From DAOSEC01 sp035362935 (lineage in GTDB: Bacteria > Bacillota_I > Bacilli_A > ML615J-28 > CAG-313), in the NCBI GenBank assembly GCA_035362935.1, contig DAOSEC010000002.1, positions 1 to 64,000 on the forward strand: a DNA stretch of 64,000 nt. Reading direction: 5' to 3'. Both the position numbers and the translations under genes were made by a program. Positions within the stretch are counted from its first letter, which is position 1; each line of letters opens with the position of its first letter. Below are positions 1 to 10,751 of the stretch, piece by piece. The notes below the pieces were generated by a model. The model worked only from the letters and a program-made list of their open reading frames with translations. It did no database searches and was not told the origin of the DNA.

Positions 1-80
1 TAGGTTCTATGGACTTTTATTATTTGTTTCGTTGCATTTAGATTTACAATCTCCCAAAATGTGATAAAAGCATAAATGTC

Positions 81-109
81 TTGACAAAACAGGCTATTTT
101 TGGTAAATT
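81..109 (+). promoter_or_regulatory. Promoter of rpmG-secE-nusG
   Basis: TTGACA at 81-86, a 17-bp spacer and TAAATT at 104-109 preceded by TG (extended -10). The first 80 bases hold no recognisable gene; the window opens inside whatever lies upstream. Confidence 0.6.
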
Positions 110-136
110 ATTATAGTGCATAAGGGAATGGTATAA

Positions 137-286
137 ATGAGAGAAAAAGTAATCTTAATTTGTGAAGAGTGCCTTTCGAGGAACTATACAACACAAAAAA
201 ATAAACTAAATAACAGTTCTCGAGTGGTATTAAAGAAATTTTGTGTCCGTTGTGGAAAACACACCGTTCACAAAGAAACAAAATAG
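137..286 (+). CDS. rpmG: Ribosomal protein L33
   Basis: This 49-residue protein is the bL33 subunit of the 50S ribosome. It has the zinc-ribbon form of the family: Cys9-x2-Cys12 and Cys36-x2-Cys39, with a basic middle and C terminus. The length matches the usual 49-50 residues. It lies directly before secE and nusG, the conserved rpmG-secE-nusG order of Bacillota. The stop codon TAG lies inside the AGGAGG ribosome binding site of secE, so the two genes are likely translationally coupled. Confidence 0.93.
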   Translation: MREKVILICEECLSRNYTTQKNKLNNSSRVVLKKFCVRCGKHTVHKETK

Positions 287-299
287 GAGGAATGCCAAA

Positions 300-749
300 A
301 TGGCTGTAAAAAACGAGACAAAACAAGTAAAAGCAGTTGAAACTGCACCAAAACAAAAAGAAAAAAGAAATTTTGTAATTGAGATTTTATCAAAAGAATA
401 TAAATATGAAAATTTATTCTTGATGATTCTATCATTATTAGCAATTGTTTTAGGGGTGTTAATCATCAATGGAACACTGGTAGTTAATGAATCATTCTTT
501 ATTATTGGTACTTATCCAATGGTATTCTCATGGATTTTAGTAGCACTAGGAGTCATTTCTTTGTTGTTAGTAATTTGGCCATTTTACAAACCTTCATTTA
601 TTGAGTTGAAAAGAGTAACTTGGTTAACAAGAAATCAATTTTTAGGAAACATTTCAAAAGTATTTTTATTTATATTGTTTATTTCATTAATGTTTTTCGT
701 ACTAGATTTGGCAATTTCAGGTATCTTTACTTTACTAAAATTGTCCTAG
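300..749 (+). CDS. secE: Preprotein translocase subunit SecE
   Basis: SecE is a membrane subunit of the SecYEG channel. The ATG at 300 was chosen because AGGAGG at 285-290 is 9 bases upstream; the frame is open back to 243. The 149-residue protein has a Lys-rich cytosolic N terminus (1-35), membrane segments at about 38-57 and 73-96, the SecE amphipathic motif ELKRVTW at about 102-108, and a last membrane segment at 118-145. Most Gram-positive SecE proteins are about 60 residues with one membrane segment, so this three-segment form is long and resembles the proteobacterial architecture. It sits between rpmG and nusG as expected. Confidence 0.88.
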   Translation: MAVKNETKQVKAVETAPKQKEKRNFVIEILSKEYKYENLFLMILSLLAIVLGVLIINGTLVVNESFFIIGTYPMVFSWILVALGVISLLLVIWPFYKPSFIELKRVTWLTRNQFLGNISKVFLFILFISLMFFVLDLAISGIFTLLKLS

Positions 750-758
750 GAGAAAACT

Positions 759-1304
759 ATGGCAGGTAACAATGAAAGAGCATGGTATGTTGTTCAAACA
801 TACTCTGGGTGTGAAAACGCCGCAAAAACCAATCTGGAATTACGCATCAAATCGATGAATATGGAAGATTTGATCTTTAGTGTTTTGGTACCAGAAGAAA
901 CAACGTATGAAAAGAAGAAGAATGGTGAAATGAAAGAAGTCATCGTGAAACCTTTTCCTGGGTATGTTTTTATAGATATGATAGTAACCGATGAGTCCTG
1001 GTTTATGGTGCGTAATACACCGATGGTTACAGGGTTCTTAGGATCAAGCGGAAAGGGTGCAAAACCAGTACCTCTTCAAAATGATGAAATTAATCCAATC
1101 TTAAAAAGTTATGGATTATTAAATGTCACTCCGCCTAAAGTAGCTGCTGGAGACAAAATAAAGGTAATATCTGGAACTTTTATAGGACAATATGTCACAG
1201 TTGATTCTGTTGATGCGCAAAAACAAACAGTTAAAGTTTGGATTGAAGTTTTTGGAAGAAAAACGCAAGCAGAATTATCATTCGACGAAATCGAAAAAGT
1301 ATAG
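759..1304 (+). CDS. nusG: Transcription termination/antitermination factor NusG
   Basis: NusG binds RNA polymerase and modulates pausing, termination and coupling to the ribosome. The 181-residue protein has the NGN domain (about 8-110; WYVVQTYSGCE at the start, FPGYVFIDM in the middle) and a C-terminal KOW domain (about 128-181) with GDKIKVISGTF and FGRKTQAEL. The family is usually 175-185 residues. ATG 759 follows an AGGAGAAAA ribosome site in the secE-nusG gap of 9 bases. A terminator begins inside its stop codon, so it closes the operon. Confidence 0.95.
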   Translation: MAGNNERAWYVVQTYSGCENAAKTNLELRIKSMNMEDLIFSVLVPEETTYEKKKNGEMKEVIVKPFPGYVFIDMIVTDESWFMVRNTPMVTGFLGSSGKGAKPVPLQNDEINPILKSYGLLNVTPPKVAAGDKIKVISGTFIGQYVTVDSVDAQKQTVKVWIEVFGRKTQAELSFDEIEKV

Positions 1305-1328
1305 AAGTCAGAAATGGCTTCTTTTTTC
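1303..1328 (+). terminator. Terminator after nusG
   Basis: A 7-bp stem (AGAAGTC 1303-1309 with GGCTTCT 1316-1322, one G-T pair) runs straight into six T residues. Confidence 0.7.
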
Positions 1329-1332
1329 TAAA

Positions 1333-1353
1333 TTTCATTACTTCGTAATGAAA
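1333..1353 (+). other. Perfect 9-bp hairpin in the nusG-rpiB gap
   Basis: TTTCATTAC (1333-1341) and GTAATGAAA (1345-1353) are exact inverse complements around a TTC loop. No T tract follows on either strand, so it is not a standard terminator. It lies just upstream of the rpiB promoter (TATAAT at 1381-1386) and could be an operator or an RNA stabiliser; nothing distinguishes these. Confidence 0.4.
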
Positions 1354-1412
1354 AGAGTGGAGAAAACCAACATATTATGATATAATTGTATGGATGAATT
1401 GGAGGTATTACT

Positions 1413-1856
1413 ATGAAATTAGCAATCGGTTCCGATCACGCAGGTTATGCATTAAAAGAGGTTGTAAAACAACATCTCATTTCTACTGGTCATACTGTGA
1501 TTGACTATGGTACACATGATGTTAGTAGTGTGGATTATCCAGACTATGCATCACTAGTCAGTCAATCCGTTATGGAGAATGAATCCGAATTTGGAATTCT
1601 AATCTGTTATACTGGTATTGGAATGAGCATAACTGCAAACAAATTCAAAGGAATAAGAGCAGGATGCGTCGGCGATGTTGAGGGTGCATATTTAACAAGA
1701 GCACACAATAACGCCAATGTTTTATGTATGGGGTCAAGAAAGACCACAGATCAACTCGCTTGCGATATCGTAGACACATTTATTAGAACAGAGTTCGAAG
1801 GTGGAAGACACGAACGACGTGTCAAAAAAATGATGGATATAGAAAGTGAGGACTAG
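1413..1856 (+). CDS. rpiB: Ribose-5-phosphate isomerase B
   Basis: RpiB interconverts ribose 5-phosphate and ribulose 5-phosphate in the pentose phosphate pathway. The 147-residue protein shows the RpiB/LacAB fold signature: SDHAG at 7-11, catalytic Cys65 in [12 protein letters not shown] at about 74-77, and HNNAN at 98-102. ATG 1413 follows GGAGGT. It ends one base before upp. In many Bacillota glyA lies between rpiB and upp; here it is absent. The gene provides ribose phosphate, which also feeds PRPP used by Upp. Confidence 0.93.
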   Translation: MKLAIGSDHAGYALKEVVKQHLISTGHTVIDYGTHDVSSVDYPDYASLVSQSVMENESEFGILICYTGIGMSITANKFKGIRAGCVGDVEGAYLTRAHNNANVLCMGSRKTTDQLACDIVDTFIRTEFEGGRHERRVKKMMDIESED

Positions 1857-1857
1857 A

Positions 1858-2490
1858 ATGAAAGTAGGAAAAGTAGTTATTTTTGATCACCCATTGATAC
1901 ATCATAAATTATCATTGATTCGTGATGAAGCAACAGGTACAAAAGATTTTAGACAAACCGTATCAGAAATTGGTGCGTTAATGGCATATGAAATTACAAG
2001 AGATCTTAAGACAGATGAAAAGTATGTCAAAACCCCAGTAGGAATTGCGAAAACAAGGGTGTTAAGCAATGGTGTCGTGATTGTTCCAATCCTAAGAGCA
2101 GGACTGGGAATGGTTGATGGGATGACAAGTTTAATCCCAACAGCGAAAGTAGGTCATATTGGTTTATATCGTGATGAAACGACGCTCGAACCACATACCT
2201 ATTATGCTAAATTTCCAGAAATCATGCCGGTATCTACCGTGATTGTAATTGACCCGATGTTAGCAACAGGTGGGTCTTTATCAAAGGCAATCGACCTAAT
2301 CAAAGAACGTGGTGCAACTGATATCAATTACGTTGGATTGGTTGGTGCACCTGAAGGGGTGGCTCGCATTCAAAAAGATCACCCGGATGTCAATATTTTC
2401 TTAGCAGCATTAGATGAAAAGTTAAATCAGCACGGATATATTATACCAGGTCTTGGTGACTGTGGAGACAGACTATTTGGAACCAAATAG
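1858..2490 (+). CDS. upp: Uracil phosphoribosyltransferase
   Basis: Upp makes UMP from uracil and PRPP (pyrimidine salvage). The start is ATG 1858, with GTGAGGA in the end of rpiB as ribosome site; an upstream in-frame GTG at 1846 is less likely. The 210-residue product has the family's usual length, the PRPP-binding loop DPMLATGGS at about residues 128-136, and a C-terminal [10 protein letters not shown] that binds uracil in characterised Upp. It stands directly before the ATP synthase genes, the normal Bacillota order. Confidence 0.95.
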   Translation: MKVGKVVIFDHPLIHHKLSLIRDEATGTKDFRQTVSEIGALMAYEITRDLKTDEKYVKTPVGIAKTRVLSNGVVIVPILRAGLGMVDGMTSLIPTAKVGHIGLYRDETTLEPHTYYAKFPEIMPVSTVIVIDPMLATGGSLSKAIDLIKERGATDINYVGLVGAPEGVARIQKDHPDVNIFLAALDEKLNQHGYIIPGLGDCGDRLFGTK

Positions 2491-2502
2491 AGGTGATTTT
2501 GA

Positions 2503-2733
2503 ATGGATCAAAACAGTAGAAGTGGTTTGAGAACATACACAATCATTGTTAACTCTGTGTTTCAACTACTCACAACAATAGCACTAGGTTATGGAGTTGG
2601 CTGGTTGTTGGATAGATCCAATGATACTGTGTTGTATAGAGCGATTGGTCTTGTAGTTTTCTCTATCATTGGGTTGATTAATTTCATTGTACAATTGAAT
2701 AAATTAGCCACTGGTGGTAAACATGTTAAATAG
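2503..2733 (+). CDS. atpZ: AtpZ/AtpI-family small membrane protein
   Basis: This 76-residue protein has two membrane segments (about 12-34 and 43-66) separated by a short loop with the motif GWLLDR. That pattern fits the ATPase_gene1/AtpZ family of small proteins encoded at the head of ATP synthase operons, where they have been linked to c-ring assembly and to Mg2+ movement. The next gene overlaps its end by 11 bases. The gene symbol is assigned by family and position. Confidence 0.65.
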   Translation: MDQNSRSGLRTYTIIVNSVFQLLTTIALGYGVGWLLDRSNDTVLYRAIGLVVFSIIGLINFIVQLNKLATGGKHVK

Positions 2734-3145
2734 ATTAGATTTTGAGCACAAACCAGTCAGAGCCATTGTAATTCTAACGTTATTGTTTACTTTGGTATTA
2801 TCAATAATAGGACTCATTTTCATACCAGATAAGTATATTATACTTAGTTTCCTTGTTGGTGTAAGTGCATCTTTAATTGGCTTTTTATTGAGTGCGTATC
2901 GTACAGACTTAATTTTACAAGAAAAACCATCAAAACCTGCACTTATTACCATCATTGGCTTTACATTAAATTATTTTATTTATGGATTGTCTTTATATCT
3001 TAGTTTGAAAATAGAATCACTAAACATTTTTGCATGTTTAGCAGGATTATTACTGATTAAAATCACAATTTATTTTAAATATGGAATGATCGATATGAGA
3101 AACCAAAACAAAAAAGCAACAAAAGAAGGTGATATGATTGATTAG
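2723..3145 (+). CDS. atpI: AtpI-like ATP synthase assembly membrane protein
   Basis: This 140-residue protein has four predicted membrane segments and a cationic cytosolic tail, as in ATP synthase I chain (AtpI), a c-ring assembly chaperone. Position supports this: it is just upstream of atpB and overlaps genes on both sides. ATG 2723 lies after GGTGGT; an alternative GTG sits at 2714. Sequence conservation in this family is low, so the name rests on topology and context. Confidence 0.65.
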   Translation: MLNRLDFEHKPVRAIVILTLLFTLVLSIIGLIFIPDKYIILSFLVGVSASLIGFLLSAYRTDLILQEKPSKPALITIIGFTLNYFIYGLSLYLSLKIESLNIFACLAGLLLIKITIYFKYGMIDMRNQNKKATKEGDMID

Positions 3146-3836
3146 TTTAACAACATTTGGTGAGTTTTATACGAGTTTGTCACCTAATATACGATCTTCA
3201 ATCTTGATTACAGTAATCTTGGTTGTATTTATATTAGTAGTAAATCGAAAATTAAAAAACCATGATGCAACCAAAACTCCAACCGGAATTGTTTTGATTG
3301 CTGAATTACTGGTTGATATGATTAATAACTTTACCAAAGATATTATGGGAAAATCATGGAAGAAATATGCGGCATACATTTTAACACTCGCAATGTTTTT
3401 GTTTTTTGCCAATATTTCCGGTTTGTTGGGACTTTATCCCCCAACAGCTAATGTTGCAATCACAGTTTCACTTGGCCTTGTGACATTTGCGATGATTCAA
3501 TACTCTGGGTTTAAAAATAATGGCTTTAAGAATTATTTAAAGTCTCTTGCAGACCCAAGTCCACTTATGTTACCATTGAATATTATTGGAGAAATTGTTG
3601 TTCCATTTTCATTGGGATTTCGTTTATTTGGAAATATCTTAAGTGGTTCTATTCTTCTTGCCTTAATATATGGAATGTTTGAGGCAATGAACATTGGTTT
3701 AGTTGCACCGTTTGTAACACCAATATTCCATGCGGTATTCGACATCTTCTTTGGACTTATTCAAACAGCTGTCTTTATCATCTTAACTATGGTCTTTATT
3801 TCTAGCAAAATGCCAGAAGAAGAAATAAACAACTAA
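3138..3836 (+). CDS. atpB: ATP synthase F0 subunit a
   Basis: Subunit a forms the ion half-channels of the F0 motor. The 232-residue protein has five to six membrane segments and the essential Arg helix, seen in PFSLGFRLFGNILSG at about residues 155-169. The best start is TTG at 3138, 6 bases after AAGGTG and overlapping the end of atpI by 8 bases; the ATG at 3134 is in the atpI frame. The stop is followed by AGGAGG for atpE. Confidence 0.93.
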   Translation: MISLTTFGEFYTSLSPNIRSSILITVILVVFILVVNRKLKNHDATKTPTGIVLIAELLVDMINNFTKDIMGKSWKKYAAYILTLAMFLFFANISGLLGLYPPTANVAITVSLGLVTFAMIQYSGFKNNGFKNYLKSLADPSPLMLPLNIIGEIVVPFSLGFRLFGNILSGSILLALIYGMFEAMNIGLVAPFVTPIFHAVFDIFFGLIQTAVFIILTMVFISSKMPEEEINN

Positions 3837-3856
3837 AATAAAAATAGGAGGAAAAC

Positions 3857-4144
3857 ATGAATTTATTACAATCTTTACAAATTATACTAGAAGTAGCGTA
3901 TAGCCCTGACTTCGTCAAAGGTATGGCTATGATCGGTGCGGGAATCGCAGTATTCACTGGGTTTGGTACTGGTATCGGACAAGGTTATGCTGCAGGTAAA
4001 GGGGCAGAAGCAATTGGTCGTCAACCTGAGGCTGCATCAACCATTCGTACGAATACAATCGTATTAGCAGCGATTGCAGAAACAACTGGGATCTATGGAT
4101 TCGTTACAGCTTTAATTATGGTTTTTGCTGTTGGGTTAGCATAA
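3857..4144 (+). CDS. atpE: ATP synthase F0 subunit c, Na+-type signature
   Basis: Subunit c forms the rotor ring. The 95-residue hairpin has the polar loop GRQPEA at 54-59 and the ion-binding carboxylate Glu75. Gln42 lies exactly 33 residues before Glu75, and Glu75-Thr76-Thr77 plus Tyr80 follow. In the Na+-driven Ilyobacter tartaricus c subunit the coordinating residues are Gln32, Glu65, Ser66, Thr67 and Tyr70, the same spacing. This suggests Na+ rather than H+ coupling. The protein is slightly long, with about 15 extra N-terminal residues. AGGAGG lies upstream of ATG 3857. Confidence 0.93.
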   Translation: MNLLQSLQIILEVAYSPDFVKGMAMIGAGIAVFTGFGTGIGQGYAAGKGAEAIGRQPEAASTIRTNTIVLAAIAETTGIYGFVTALIMVFAVGLA

Positions 4145-4174
4145 TTACAAATAAAATTATAGGAGGGTCCCTTT

Positions 4175-4723
4175 ATGGAGCGAGTTGCTGAAACCATTAA
4201 GGATATAATATTTGCAGGAATTGATTTACTCGAGAAAGGTCTTGGAGTAACTTTTTCAACGATGATCATACAGTTGTTAGCAACTCTAATATTATTTTTG
4301 TTTGTCCGATTCTTTTTTTGGAATAAAATTACAAAGATTTTAGAAGATAGAAAAGCGTTGGTAACAAAAGGTCTTGATGAAAAAGATAAAGCTATTGCTG
4401 AGGCTGGAGTGATTCGAGATCAAATCTTAGAAGAAAAAGCTCATGCAAAAAAAGAAGCTTCCATGATTTTAGATGAAGCTAAAAAACGTGCAACCTCTGA
4501 AGGTAGAGATATTATTCGATTGGCAAAGATAGAAGCAGAAGAAGAAAAATCAACCGCCAAAGAAGAAATCAAGTTAGAAAAAGCACGTCTTGAAAAAGAA
4601 ATCAGTAATAGAATTGTAGAAGTTGCATCAGCATTAGCAGAAAAAATAATTGAAGATGAAGTTGATACGAAAAAGCATAAGAAGTTAATTGATCAATTTA
4701 TTGATAAGGCTGGTCAACAATAA
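4175..4723 (+). CDS. atpF: ATP synthase F0 subunit b
   Basis: Subunit b is the peripheral stalk that holds F1 to F0. The 182-residue protein has an N-terminal amphipathic stretch, one membrane segment (about 28-48, LATLILFLFVRFFFW) and a long charged coiled coil to the C terminus rich in Glu, Lys and Ala. ATG 4175 follows AGGAGG. The stop codon TAATG overlaps the atpH start, indicating translational coupling. Confidence 0.92.
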   Translation: MERVAETIKDIIFAGIDLLEKGLGVTFSTMIIQLLATLILFLFVRFFFWNKITKILEDRKALVTKGLDEKDKAIAEAGVIRDQILEEKAHAKKEASMILDEAKKRATSEGRDIIRLAKIEAEEEKSTAKEEIKLEKARLEKEISNRIVEVASALAEKIIEDEVDTKKHKKLIDQFIDKAGQQ

Positions 4724-5262
4724 TGGTTCATACGGTAAGTTTACAGTATGCGAATGCGTTGTTTGATTTAGCAGGGAAAGATCAACAACTTATCAAACTC
4801 TACTTAGAGAATTTGAAAGTTATTGAACAAAGTATTTTAAACAACTCCATGTTTAGTAAAGTATTGAATCATCCGAAAATATCCAAGTCAGAGAAAAAAG
4901 AGATTTTTCAACAAGTGTTATCTTCACAAGTGGATGAAAACTTATTGTACTTTATATACGTGTTGGTCGATAATGATCGAATTGATATTCTAAATGATAT
5001 CATTGATGCCTATCAATATCTTATAGACCAACAAAATAAAACAAAGCATGTCACTGTTTATTCAAAAATCCAATTAACAAACGAAGAAATAACCAAACTA
5101 ACAAGTAAACTTAGTGATAAATTGAATTCAAGTGTTGAGATCAAGAATGTGATTGATGAATCAATCAGTGGTGGAATAAGATTAGAGTACGATGGCTATG
5201 TATTAGATGATACTTTAACTTCCAAACTAAACAGACTGAAATCAGTCTTAAAGAGTAAGTAG
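4723..5262 (+). CDS. atpH: ATP synthase F1 subunit delta
   Basis: Delta joins the peripheral stalk to the top of F1. The 179-residue protein has the family features: an N-terminal helical domain starting with YANALFDLA (residues 8-16) and a C-terminal region with SISGGIRLEYDGYVLDDTL at about 150-168. The start overlaps the atpF stop by one base. Length is typical (175-185). Confidence 0.92.
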   Translation: MVHTVSLQYANALFDLAGKDQQLIKLYLENLKVIEQSILNNSMFSKVLNHPKISKSEKKEIFQQVLSSQVDENLLYFIYVLVDNDRIDILNDIIDAYQYLIDQQNKTKHVTVYSKIQLTNEEITKLTSKLSDKLNSSVEIKNVIDESISGGIRLEYDGYVLDDTLTSKLNRLKSVLKSK

Positions 5263-5277
5263 CGGGGAGTGAAATTT

Positions 5278-6783
5278 TTGAAAACATTAAGAATGGAAGA
5301 AATTAGTTCTTTGATCAAAGAACAGATAAAAAAATACGCGGATAAAATTGAAACAATAGAAACCGGTACTGTTATCAAGGTTGGTGATGGTATTGCTTTA
5401 GTACATGGATTAGAAAAAGCAATGCAAGGAGAATTGTTAGAGTTTCCAAATGGCGTATATGGAATGGTTCTTAACCTTGAAAAAGACTATGTAGGAGCTA
5501 TTTTATTTGGGAATTCACAATTAATCAAAGAAGGCGATTCGGTAAAATGTACAAAGCGCATTTTGGAAGTTCCAGTAGGTGATGCACTAATAGGACGTGT
5601 TATTAACTCACTTGGACAACCAATTGATGGAATGGGAAAAATAGACGCAAGAACATATCGACCAGTTGAGAAAAAAGCATCCGGCGTTATGGCAAGACAA
5701 TCAGTATTTCAACCATTACAAACAGGGATAAAAGTAATTGACGCACTTGTTCCAATTGGAAGAGGACAACGTGAGTTAATCATTGGTGACAGACAAACCG
5801 GAAAAACATCCATCGCAGTAGATACAATCATTAACCAAAAAGGTCAAAATGTGATTTGTATTTATGTTGCGATTGGGCAAAAAGAATCTACTGTTGCAAG
5901 TGTTATTGAAACATTAAAGCAACATCATGCAATGGATTACTCAATTGTTGTAAGTGCATCTGCTAGTTTACCTTCTCCTTTATTGTACTTAGCACCTTAT
6001 GCAGGTGTTACAATCGCAGAAGAATTTATGTATAGTGGAAAAGATGTGTTGGTTATTTACGATGACTTAACAAAGCATGCCGTTGCTTATCGTGAATTAT
6101 CGTTGTTACTTCGTAGACCGCCAGGCCGCGAAGCATTCCCAGGAGATGTTTTTTACTTGCACTCTAGATTATTAGAACGCGCTGCTAAGTTAAATGATGA
6201 GTTAGGTGGAGGATCAATCACTGCCTTACCAATTATTGAAACACAAGCAGGTGACATTTCTGCATACATTCCAACCAACGTTATCAGCATTACAGACGGA
6301 CAAATCTTCTTACAATCTGATTTGTTCTACGCAGGTATCCGACCAGCCATCAGTGCAGGATTGTCAGTATCGCGTGTTGGAGGAAATGCTCAAATCAAAG
6401 CGATTAAAAAAGTTTCAGGGACACTACGTCTCGATCTTGCATCATTTAGAGAACTAGAAGCATTTACACAATTTGGTTCTGACTTAGATGAAGCAACAAA
6501 AATTAAACTAGAGCGTGGAAAACGCACCGTTGAAGTATTAAAACAAGGACTTCATGCGCCGATTCCAGTTGAACATCAAGTTGTAATCTTGTTTGCCTTA
6601 ACAAACGGATTCTTAGATGACATTGCTGTTGATAAGATTTCTAAGTTTGAAAAAGAGTTGTACCAATATTTACACCAAAATGAGTTTGCAAAACATATTG
6701 TTGCTGATATCAAAAAGTCGAAACAATTACCTGATGTTGATAGAATGAAACAAATGTTACAGGAGTTTAAAAGATTATTCTAG
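5278..6783 (+). CDS. atpA: ATP synthase F1 subunit alpha
   Basis: Alpha is the non-catalytic nucleotide-binding subunit. It shows the beta-barrel domain, the P-loop GDRQTGKTS at about 168-176, and the signature [13 protein letters not shown]. Three starts are possible: GTG 5269, TTG 5278 and ATG 5293. TTG 5278 is preferred because GGGGAG at 5264-5269 lies 8 bases upstream; GTG 5269 overlaps that site and ATG 5293 is too far away. The product is 501 residues, as usual. Confidence 0.95.
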   Translation: MKTLRMEEISSLIKEQIKKYADKIETIETGTVIKVGDGIALVHGLEKAMQGELLEFPNGVYGMVLNLEKDYVGAILFGNSQLIKEGDSVKCTKRILEVPVGDALIGRVINSLGQPIDGMGKIDARTYRPVEKKASGVMARQSVFQPLQTGIKVIDALVPIGRGQRELIIGDRQTGKTSIAVDTIINQKGQNVICIYVAIGQKESTVASVIETLKQHHAMDYSIVVSASASLPSPLLYLAPYAGVTIAEEFMYSGKDVLVIYDDLTKHAVAYRELSLLLRRPPGREAFPGDVFYLHSRLLERAAKLNDELGGGSITALPIIETQAGDISAYIPTNVISITDGQIFLQSDLFYAGIRPAISAGLSVSRVGGNAQIKAIKKVSGTLRLDLASFRELEAFTQFGSDLDEATKIKLERGKRTVEVLKQGLHAPIPVEHQVVILFALTNGFLDDIAVDKISKFEKELYQYLHQNEFAKHIVADIKKSKQLPDVDRMKQMLQEFKRLF

Positions 6784-9101
<2,318 letters not shown>

Positions 9102-9109
9102 GTGATTAA

Positions 9110-9493
9110 ATGTTAAAAATCTCAGTTGTATCTCCTTCGGGAATCATATTTGAAGGCGATGCTAGATACGTTGTTGTATCTGGTAACAATGGTCAACTTG
9201 GAATTTTGAAAAATCACGTTCCTGTTGTTGTGCCGATTACAAGAGGATTTGTTAAGGTTGAGCAAGAGGAAACTACAACGTATGTTGTTATCGCAAATGG
9301 TGTTTTAGAACAAAGTGATAACGTTATAACTGTCATTGCACAAGAGGCTTCACTTGGGGCAGATTATGAAGCTGCAAGTAACAAGTTAATCGAAATGCGC
9401 AAGACTCGCAAAGCAGAAAATCAAAAAAGAATGATGGATTTTGTGCAAATGGAAATGGAATTGAAGAAAAATATCAAAGAAACTAGCAATTAA
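9110..9493 (+). CDS. atpC: ATP synthase F1 subunit epsilon
   Basis: Epsilon couples rotation to catalysis and can inhibit ATP hydrolysis. The 127-residue protein has the N-terminal beta-sandwich (about 1-85; VVVSGNNGQLGILKNHVPVV) and a C-terminal helical hairpin. It is the last gene of the operon and is followed by a strong terminator. Confidence 0.93.
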   Translation: MLKISVVSPSGIIFEGDARYVVVSGNNGQLGILKNHVPVVVPITRGFVKVEQEETTTYVVIANGVLEQSDNVITVIAQEASLGADYEAASNKLIEMRKTRKAENQKRMMDFVQMEMELKKNIKETSN

Positions 9494-9507
9494 TCCTATA
9501 ATATAAG

Positions 9508-9535
9508 AAAGCGGGAAAACCGCTTTTTTGTTTTT
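9508..9535 (+). terminator. Terminator of the ATP synthase operon
   Basis: AAAGCGG (9508-9514) pairs with CCGCTTT (9520-9526) around GAAAA, followed by a long T run. Confidence 0.88.
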
Positions 9536-9618
9536 ACTTACATAGTTTTATTATTATTCTTGGAATTTATTAACATTTCATATATAATAAAGTATATCTT
9601 ACAAAGGAGGACTATTAA

Positions 9619-9918
9619 ATGACACTTAAGAACAAAATCATGGCTGCAACACCACTACTAGCAGTGTTTACTTTTTTACTTTTGATTTTTGTTGTCAATG
9701 TTCCAGCTAAGTTTGCTTGGTTGGTATTTTTGATGATTCCAATTATGCCATACCTAATCGGCAAAAAACAAATCAGATTGTCAATTGGATTGTTTATTAC
9801 AATCATTTACCTCATTTTAGGTTTTGCATTTGATTTGTGGCACCCAGCATGGATTATCTTCTTATTAATCCCTGTATTTCACATTTTCTTTACCCCCTCA
9901 AAAATAGAAGTGCTGTAA
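9619..9918 (+). CDS. Small membrane protein of unknown function
   Basis: This 99-residue protein is almost entirely hydrophobic, with three to four membrane segments (about 10-28, 31-46, 54-72, 76-92) and a short charged loop GKKQIR between them. I do not recognise the family. It is monocistronic: a TATAAT lies at 9583-9588, AAAGGAGG just upstream of ATG 9619, and terminators stand on both sides. Confidence 0.7.
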   Translation: MTLKNKIMAATPLLAVFTFLLLIFVVNVPAKFAWLVFLMIPIMPYLIGKKQIRLSIGLFITIIYLILGFAFDLWHPAWIIFLLIPVFHIFFTPSKIEVL

Positions 9919-9929
9919 TGGAAGTTCTT

Positions 9930-9957
9930 AGAAGACTAGAATATCTGGTCTTCTTTT
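9930..9957 (+). terminator. Terminator after the 99-residue membrane protein
   Basis: An 11-bp stem (9930-9940 with 9944-9954, two G-T pairs), loop ATA, followed by TTTTC. Confidence 0.8.
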
Positions 9958-9959
9958 CA

Positions 9960-10001
9960 TTTCTATTAAATTGATGAGAATTTCTATTAAATTGATGAGA
10001 A
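9960..10001 (+). repeat. Two perfect 21-bp direct repeats
   Basis: The 21-base unit starting TTTCTATTAAATTG at 9960-9980 is repeated exactly at 9981-10001; a partial third copy (TTGATG) follows. It lies just upstream of the -35 box of the cobalamin riboswitch transcript. It could be a regulator site or simple slippage. Confidence 0.7.
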
Positions 10002-10007
10002 TTGATG

Positions 10008-10036
10008 TTGAAATTAATCTTTATTCATGGTATACT
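10008..10036 (+). promoter_or_regulatory. Promoter of the cobalamin riboswitch operon
   Basis: TTGAAA at 10008-10013, 17-bp spacer, TATACT at 10031-10036. Confidence 0.6.
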
Positions 10037-10049
10037 TTCTATGTACAAC

Positions 10050-10228
10050 TAAATAAACTATATTTGGTTCATTATGATTAATAAGGAATTAGGTGAAATG
10101 CCTAAGCTGTCCCAGCAACCGTAATGTGGACGAAAGTCGAATATACCACTGTGAATAACGGGAAGGTCGATGAGTAGGTTGAAGCAAAGCCGGTAGACTT
10201 GCCAGATATAACTAGTTGCTCCTGGGAT
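10050..10228 (+). ncRNA. Cobalamin (B12) riboswitch aptamer
   Basis: The conserved core is recognisable: TAGGTGAAATGCCTAAGCTG at 10090-10109, then CCCAGCAACCGTAATGTGGA just after it (B12-box region), and GCCGGTAGACTTGCC near the 3' end. AdoCbl-type aptamers repress downstream transport and biosynthesis genes when B12 is present. The three genes downstream all make sense for B12 uptake and activation, which supports the call. Ends are approximate. Confidence 0.9.
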
Positions 10229-10233
10229 TGGGT

Positions 10234-10274
10234 AAAGACTATGATTTTTCGAATAGAATCAGTGTAGTCTTTTT
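10234..10274 (+). terminator. Riboswitch terminator 1
   Basis: AAAGACTA (10234-10241) pairs with TAGTCTTT at about 10265-10272, with an inner GATT/AATC pairing, followed by T residues. It lies immediately after the aptamer, as an expression platform would. Confidence 0.8.
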
Positions 10275-10306
10275 ATCCTATTTATGTAACGAAATAGGAT
10301 TTTTTT
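10275..10306 (+). terminator. Riboswitch terminator 2
   Basis: ATCCTATTT (10275-10283) and AAATAGGAT (10292-10300) are perfect complements, followed by six T residues. It begins directly after terminator 1, so the leader carries two complete intrinsic terminators in a row. Confidence 0.8.
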
Positions 10307-10342
10307 AATCCCACCTGAAATATTTTATGAAGGAGGGTTTTT

Positions 10343-10744
10343 ATGAAACTGAAAGGAAAATTAATCGTCAGTTTAATTGCGGGTCTTATCTTACTAGCAT
10401 CAGTTATTTATGGGTCATTTTTATTGATTCAAGGTGCACAAAACGATGGACATGTAACAATTACAATACTTGATGAAAATGGAACAGAAGTTGGTTCAAA
10501 AGAAGTTGGTTTTAAAACCGGTGATTCTTTTATTGAAGTACTAAACAAAAGTGGATTGGCATTTGAGTTTAGCGAACCACATCCACAATTTGGAGTGTCT
10601 GTTACAGTGATTAAAGGTATTTCACTTGGCGAGTTCCAGTGGTGGGAACATAGTATCAATGGTTCGCCATCGATGACTGGTGTTAGCACCCAAGCATTTC
10701 AAGATGGCGATATCTTTGTATTCCAAGTAAAATCGTGGGCGTAA
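10343..10744 (+). CDS. DUF4430 surface protein, likely B12-binding
   Basis: This 133-residue protein has an N-terminal signal anchor (about 7-32, no lipobox Cys) and an extracellular beta-grasp-like domain. The central motif FQWWEHSINGSPSMTG and the final FQDGDIFVFQVKSW fit DUF4430, a domain related to the C-terminal part of transcobalamin/intrinsic factor. It is first in the riboswitch operon and 7 bases ahead of an ECF S component. The role as a surface cobalamin-capturing protein is inferred from family and context. AGGAGG lies upstream of ATG 10343. Confidence 0.82.
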   Translation: MKLKGKLIVSLIAGLILLASVIYGSFLLIQGAQNDGHVTITILDENGTEVGSKEVGFKTGDSFIEVLNKSGLAFEFSEPHPQFGVSVTVIKGISLGEFQWWEHSINGSPSMTGVSTQAFQDGDIFVFQVKSWA

Positions 10745-10751
10745 GCAAATT

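Noticed and set aside
1192..1380. 62-codon ORF overlapping the end of nusG
   Set aside because: It is out of frame within nusG and runs through the terminator.
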